Origin: CAYGZM01 sp964354365
GTDB taxonomy: Bacteria; Planctomycetota; Phycisphaerae; Sedimentisphaerales; Anaerobacaceae
DNA: 9,865 nucleotides
Direction: 5' to 3'
Assembly (NCBI GenBank): GCA_964354365.1
Contig: CAYGZM010000140.1
Span: 1 to 9,865 of the forward strand
The notes beneath the pieces were generated by a model. The model was not told the DNA's origin. It saw only the letters and a program-made list of their open reading frames with translations, and made no database searches. Positions 6,611-9,865 of this stretch are shown piece by piece. How positions within the stretch are numbered: the first letter of the stretch is position 1; the number at the start of each line of letters is the position of its first letter. A program made the position numbers and the translations under genes.

Positions 6611-7188
6611 ATGACTGAACAGACGGAATTACAAACGACGGAACAATGGCCGGTGAGATTTACACAGAGTTCAGTCGGGACGCTTTTTACACTGTTCACC
6701 GTCTTTTGGTGGATTGGATATCCTTTGACAGCTTTTCTATCGCCGGTCCCGCCTTTGAATCTATCAGGTGTTCCACTTCTCATTGCAGCAATCGTCTTTG
6801 ATTGTATCATACTGTATCGTCACTGGTGGCTTCTACAAGGCCATGGAGCCCGCACCACTCCAGGAAAGGCAGTGGGATTTGGTTTTATTCCATTTTTTGT
6901 TTTTATTGGTGGTTTATTGCTTATGCCGGCCTGGCCAAAGACAACAACGCTTATATGGACAGGGCAGGGATCCAACGAGCAAAGATGAGTTGTGGATTGG
7001 CTCTGGCCATCTGCATCGTTGGTATTATTTCAAGTTTTCTCACATGGATACCTATAGTGAGTATATTCATCGCTATCCCAGAAATGATTATTGGCTTTCT
7101 TTTCGTTCTTCAAATGAAAAATGCCATTTTGGCCATCATGAACTATAGAGAAAAACCCCCTGAACAAATTGCTGAAGAGTCACACTGA
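6611..7188 (+). pseudogene. multi-pass membrane protein, broken by a one-base frameshift
   Basis: The first frame (6611-6988) encodes 125 residues. It holds two hydrophobic helices (about 22-42 and 52-72), then RHWWLLQGHGARTTPGKAVG, then FGFIPFF, after which it leaves sense. The frame one base back reads on at once as FYWWFIAYAGLAKDNN and continues with two or three more membrane helices (about GLALAICIVGIISS and IPEMIIGFLFVLQM) to the stop at 7188. Adding one T in the T6 run (6893-6898) or the T5 run (6900-6904) restores a continuous protein of 192 residues with four or five membrane segments. The downstream part alone could start at ATG 6985. Function is unknown; the intact protein resembles small planctomycete membrane proteins seen only as hypothetical. 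The gene is visibly richer in A+T than the enzymes on both sides. Sequencing or assembly error is possible, since homopolymers are where such errors fall. Confidence 0.75.
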
Positions 7189-7234
7189 TAACGGTTAATG
7201 AATTATAGAAAGTTGCAATATTCTGGATGAAATT

Positions 7235-8278
7235 ATGAAGACCTGGAACTTCGGGATAATCGGCGCCGGACTAATAGCGGACTTTCACGCAAGGGCAATC
7301 GCGGACATTCCCAATGCAAGGCTGATCGGCTGTTGCGACAAGATAGCAGACAGGGCAAAGAAACTTGCGGACAAGTTTTCTGTCAGGGCCTTTCCAGATT
7401 ATGAGGCTATGCTGAAGAGCGACGAAATAGACATCGTGACAATCGCCACCCCGAGCGGCTTCCATAAGGAGCCTGCGGTTGCCGCAGCCAAGGCGGGCAA
7501 GCACGTGATATGCGAGAAACCGCTCGAAATTACACTCAAACGGATCGACTCGATGATCGAGGCACACGAAAAGGCCGGCACGCGATTGGGCGGGATATTC
7601 CCCTATCGCTTCAACGAATCGCAGGAGGTGCTGCGAGAGGCCATAAATTCGGGGCGGTTCGGGACAATCAGCTATGTGGGTATATATGTACCCTGGTGGC
7701 GGACGGATGAGTACTACAAGGACTCGTGGCACGGCACGTGGAAGCTCGACGGGGGCGGCGCCCTGATGAACCAGTCGATTCACATGGTCGATATGCTCTG
7801 CGACGTTATGTCGCCTATCGAGTCATTGCAGGCCTTCACCGGCAAGATCGGCCATCCGCAGATTGAGACCGAGGATACCGCCGTAGCTGTCCTGCGATAC
7901 GCCAACGGCGCTTTGGGAATGGTCTATGGGACGACGGCCTCGTGGCCGGGCCAGTTCAGACGCTTTGAGATCACCGGCACAAAGGGAACAGTGGTGCAAT
8001 TGGAAAACAGCTTCACCGTCTGGAAGTTCGCGGATGAAAAGCCGGAGGATAACGACATACGAAAGAGATTCGGCGGCATTTCGGGCGGCGGCGGCGTCGC
8101 CGACCCCGCGGCTATCACGCACGATAATCATACACGCAATTTCAAGGCCTTCCTCGAAGCGATCGAGAGCGGCGAGGATTTCTGGATCGACGGCCGCGAG
8201 GCGCGCAAGGCCGTGGAAGTGATACTCGCAATATACAAATCCGCAAAAGAGCAAAGGCCCGTCAAGCTGAAAAGCTAA
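7235..8278 (+). CDS. Gfo/Idh/MocA family NAD(P)-dependent oxidoreductase
   Basis: A 347-residue dehydrogenase of the usual family length. The N-terminal Rossmann fold carries GAGLIA at 10-15 and an acidic strand-2 end (CCDK, D35) suggesting NAD(H) preference. The family signature EKP is at 94-96, with catalytic K95. The C-terminal alpha/beta domain has GGGALMNQSIHMVD, with H183 as the likely catalytic His and Asn at 179 where many relatives have Asp. Members oxidise or reduce hydroxyls on sugars, inositols and sugar nucleotides, or act as glycosidases through transient oxidation. With the TIM-barrel isomerase and the enolase-family enzyme upstream, this fits conversion of a sugar or sugar-acid derivative in the cytoplasm. 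The substrate is not determined. Only a weak GGATGA precedes ATG 7235. The stop lies 5 nt before the hairpin shared with the convergent glycosyltransferase. Confidence 0.9.
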   Translation: MKTWNFGIIGAGLIADFHARAIADIPNARLIGCCDKIADRAKKLADKFSVRAFPDYEAMLKSDEIDIVTIATPSGFHKEPAVAAAKAGKHVICEKPLEITLKRIDSMIEAHEKAGTRLGGIFPYRFNESQEVLREAINSGRFGTISYVGIYVPWWRTDEYYKDSWHGTWKLDGGGALMNQSIHMVDMLCDVMSPIESLQAFTGKIGHPQIETEDTAVAVLRYANGALGMVYGTTASWPGQFRRFEITGTKGTVVQLENSFTVWKFADEKPEDNDIRKRFGGISGGGGVADPAAITHDNHTRNFKAFLEAIESGEDFWIDGREARKAVEVILAIYKSAKEQRPVKLKS

Positions 8279-8282
8279 AGTG

Positions 8283-8303
8283 GCACGGGCGTCTCGCCCG
8301 TGC
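8283..8303. terminator. 9-bp perfect hairpin at a convergent gene junction
   Basis: GCACGGGCG (8283-8291), loop TCT, CGCCCGTGC (8295-8303) form a perfect 9-bp GC-rich stem. It sits between the stop of the oxidoreductase (8278) and the stop of the glycosyltransferase (8305-8303), so it could serve both directions as a terminator or a 3'-end stabiliser. No U-tract follows on either strand, so intrinsic termination is doubtful. Very similar hairpins occur as dispersed repeats in many environmental genomes, from general memory. Confidence 0.55.
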
Positions 8304-9706
8304 TACGGCGCGCCGGAACCATTCGGCGTTCGTCGCTTCTTTATTTCCAGGCTGGAAGGTTTTTCTCTTGTGAACTTCACGCCTCGCCCGGTAACAATCT
8401 CCTTCTCCTCCCTGATGAAGTCAATGTACTGCACCAGCGCCCAGGCGCTGTTACCCCACCTCATCTGGTAGCCCCTTTGGTGGGCCTGCTTTTCCATTAT
8501 CAGGCGTTTGTCCCCGTTGAATGCGAGATAATCGAGGGCCTGGGCGATCTGTTCGACCGAAGGCTCGCCCGGATCGACGAGGATCCCCCTGGCAAATCGC
8601 CCTATGACAACGCCGGGCGGGCAGCGCTTGTTTGAATGAATAAGCTCAAGAGCGTACATAAACTTGCTGGCTATGGCGACCCTGCCGGCGCCCACGGCAT
8701 CGGCCAGTATGCCGCTCGATATCTGCTGCATGTTCAGGTAGGGCAGCACCATAACATTTGTCGCGCCGTAGAGTTTCAACAAGGTGCTTTCATCGAGAAA
8801 GGCCTCGTAGAAAACCACATCACTGCGGTCAAAATCAGCGGCGGTGAGGTCTTTGGTCTTGCACCACCTGAGGTTTGCTTTTTCGAGCGTATCAGCGAGC
8901 AATTGTTGATACTCGCGGCAGGGGCGGCCACCGTCGGCCTTTGCGAATTCCGGATGAGCCTCGCCGGCAATCAGATAGACAATCCGCTTTCTCTGCTGCT
9001 CCGTGCAGGATTCGCCAAGAAACCTGCCGTAGGCCCGGATGGAGTATTGGAGCCCCTTGTCCGGGGAGAGCAGGCCCAGCGTCGTGACAAGCAGGTGATT
9101 TTCAATTCCGAACTCGCGTTTTATCGCCAGCCTGTCGTATTGAGACGGGTTGTGCATTCTGATGCCGTGATCAATGTGTTTGAGCTTGGAATACCCGATC
9201 CCATAGACGTCGGATTCGAGTATGTGAATGGCGCTTTCCGTCGTGACAATCAGCCCGTCGCTGTGCTCGGCAAGACCGAGAATTGTTTGTTTCTGATGGG
9301 GGTCAGGCTCGTTAAGGACGGTGTGCAGGTAAACCAGCGTTATGAGTCCCTGCTTGCGAAATGCCTGTGCCATATCGACAAAGTTGGCTCCCTGCCCGTC
9401 ATTGCCGTCTTTATCGGGGTCCAGGCCGTATTCGTGCTGCAATAGCACAACGGTGGGATTTGCGCTTTCCCTGGCGCGGGTAATGATATGGTTGGTGGTG
9501 CTGCGCCACGATTCGGGGTTGTACTGGTCTATGATAAGGTCAACAGGGATGCGATACGGTCCGTTGTCGTTGTCAATCGCAGCAACCCTTATGTGTCCCA
9601 CTTCCGCCGTGAGCTGCTCGAGTGCGGTCGCCAGGTCGCGCGAGAATGTGCCTATCCCGCACCTTCGCGGGGGATACGTGCTCACAATTCGTATATTGTA
9701 TGGCAT
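8303..9706 (-). CDS. glycosyltransferase, GT4-type GT-B fold
   Basis: A 467-residue cytoplasmic glycosyltransferase of the group 1/GT4 type. The N-terminal Rossmann half begins with the acceptor loop YPPRRCGIGTFSRDL (11-25) and has LLQHEYG (88-94). The C-terminal half opens with the nucleotide-sugar motif TLGLLSPDKGLQ (209-220, K217). The usual EX7E donor motif is not evident; its place is taken by QISSGILADAVGAG (328-341), followed by the conserved YALE stretch. It should transfer a sugar from an activated donor, perhaps to an oligosaccharide or a cell-surface glycan; donor and acceptor are unknown. The tail after about 430 is charged and low in complexity. ATG 9706 is supported by GGTGAG (9712-9717) 5 nt upstream. 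The gene faces the metabolic cluster tail to tail. Its leader contains the second copy of the repeat element, so expression may be affected by it. Confidence 0.88.
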   Translation of the reverse strand: MPYNIRIVSTYPPRRCGIGTFSRDLATALEQLTAEVGHIRVAAIDNDNGPYRIPVDLIIDQYNPESWRSTTNHIITRARESANPTVVLLQHEYGLDPDKDGNDGQGANFVDMAQAFRKQGLITLVYLHTVLNEPDPHQKQTILGLAEHSDGLIVTTESAIHILESDVYGIGYSKLKHIDHGIRMHNPSQYDRLAIKREFGIENHLLVTTLGLLSPDKGLQYSIRAYGRFLGESCTEQQRKRIVYLIAGEAHPEFAKADGGRPCREYQQLLADTLEKANLRWCKTKDLTAADFDRSDVVFYEAFLDESTLLKLYGATNVMVLPYLNMQQISSGILADAVGAGRVAIASKFMYALELIHSNKRCPPGVVIGRFARGILVDPGEPSVEQIAQALDYLAFNGDKRLIMEKQAHQRGYQMRWGNSAWALVQYIDFIREEKEIVTGRGVKFTREKPSSLEIKKRRTPNGSGAP

Positions 9707-9723
9707 AGCTGCTCACCGTGCAA

Positions 9724-9865
9724 AAAGTGCCTAAAGTTAAGAGTGACTAAAGTTGAAAGTCGCCTAAAGTGGTCGAATTCGATGGCGGCTGAGACACCAA
9801 TAACTTTAGTTCACTTTAGCTCACTTTAGTTCACTTTAGCTCACTTTAGCTCACTTTAGTTCACT
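9724..9865. repeat. palindromic repeat element (copy 2, runs off the window)
   Basis: Read on the minus strand, the same plan as copy 1 appears: a direct array of 10-bp AAGTGARCTA units (complement of 9803-9865, six units and a partial one, cut by the window end), the same AAGTTA boundary, a spacer of about 30 nt that can close with TGGT/ACCA, and then three diverged 16-bp units of the type ACTTTAGGCACTTTTT (complement of 9724-9772). The 16-bp arm ends 17 nt before the glycosyltransferase ATG. As in copy 1, the decamer arm is distal and the 16-bp arm proximal to the gene downstream. The terminal 19-bp repeats of copy 1 are not seen at the gene-proximal end. Confidence 0.75.

Noticed and set aside
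6890..6905. Programmed -1 ribosomal frameshifting in the membrane-protein gene
   Set aside because: A TTT TTT before GTT is not a good X XXY YYZ heptamer because P-site re-pairing would mismatch. No stimulatory stem or upstream Shine-Dalgarno is evident. Loss of one T or a sequencing error is simpler.
5540..9865. Composite transposon bounded by the two inverted repeat elements
   Set aside because: No transposase lies between them, target-site duplications cannot be judged and the enclosed genes are ordinary metabolism. A dispersed repeat explains the facts more simply.

Overview
The window is 9.9 kb of bacterial chromosome. The gene content (an enolase-superfamily enzyme next to a xylose-isomerase-like TIM-barrel protein and a Gfo/Idh/MocA oxidoreductase, a cytoplasmic PAS-GAF kinase, and AAAGTG-type short tandem repeats between genes) reminds me most of an environmental planctomycete, perhaps of the Phycisphaerae/Sedimentisphaerales type. 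This is an inference from overall resemblance. No rRNA, tRNA or other marker is present to prove it.

Left part (about 1-3224), minus strand: a tightly packed signalling operon. In transcription order it holds a 140-residue protein whose N-terminal half is a hydrophobic heptad repeat encoded by six 21-bp DNA repeats, a possible 31-residue ORF joined to it by an ATGA stop/start overlap, a soluble PAS-GAF histidine kinase, and a stand-alone receiver protein that starts 2 nt after the kinase stop. The kinase has no membrane segment, so the heptad-repeat protein is a natural candidate for a membrane partner. A weak minus-strand terminator lies near position 50.

Middle (3225-4095): about 870 bp without a convincing gene, holding one candidate promoter for each direction.

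Right part (4096-8278), plus strand: a carbohydrate or sugar-acid metabolism cluster. It contains an MLE-subgroup enolase-superfamily enzyme with a long insertion, a sugar-phosphate-isomerase-like TIM-barrel protein, a multi-pass membrane protein broken by a one-base frameshift in a T-rich run, and a Gfo/Idh/MocA dehydrogenase. These enzymes could together interconvert or oxidise a sugar or sugar acid. The exact substrate cannot be read from sequence. A family-4-type glycosyltransferase (8303-9706, minus strand) converges on the cluster across a 9-bp perfect hairpin.

The least explained structure is a repeat element present twice. A direct array of 10-bp AAGTGARCTA units is followed by a spacer and then by 16-bp CTTTAGGCACTT-type units of opposite polarity, so the two arms can pair. 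One copy (5516-5659) folds end to end into a hairpin and has 19-bp imperfect terminal inverted repeats. The other (about 9724-9865) runs off the window end. Both sit in the leader of a gene, in the same polarity relative to that gene.
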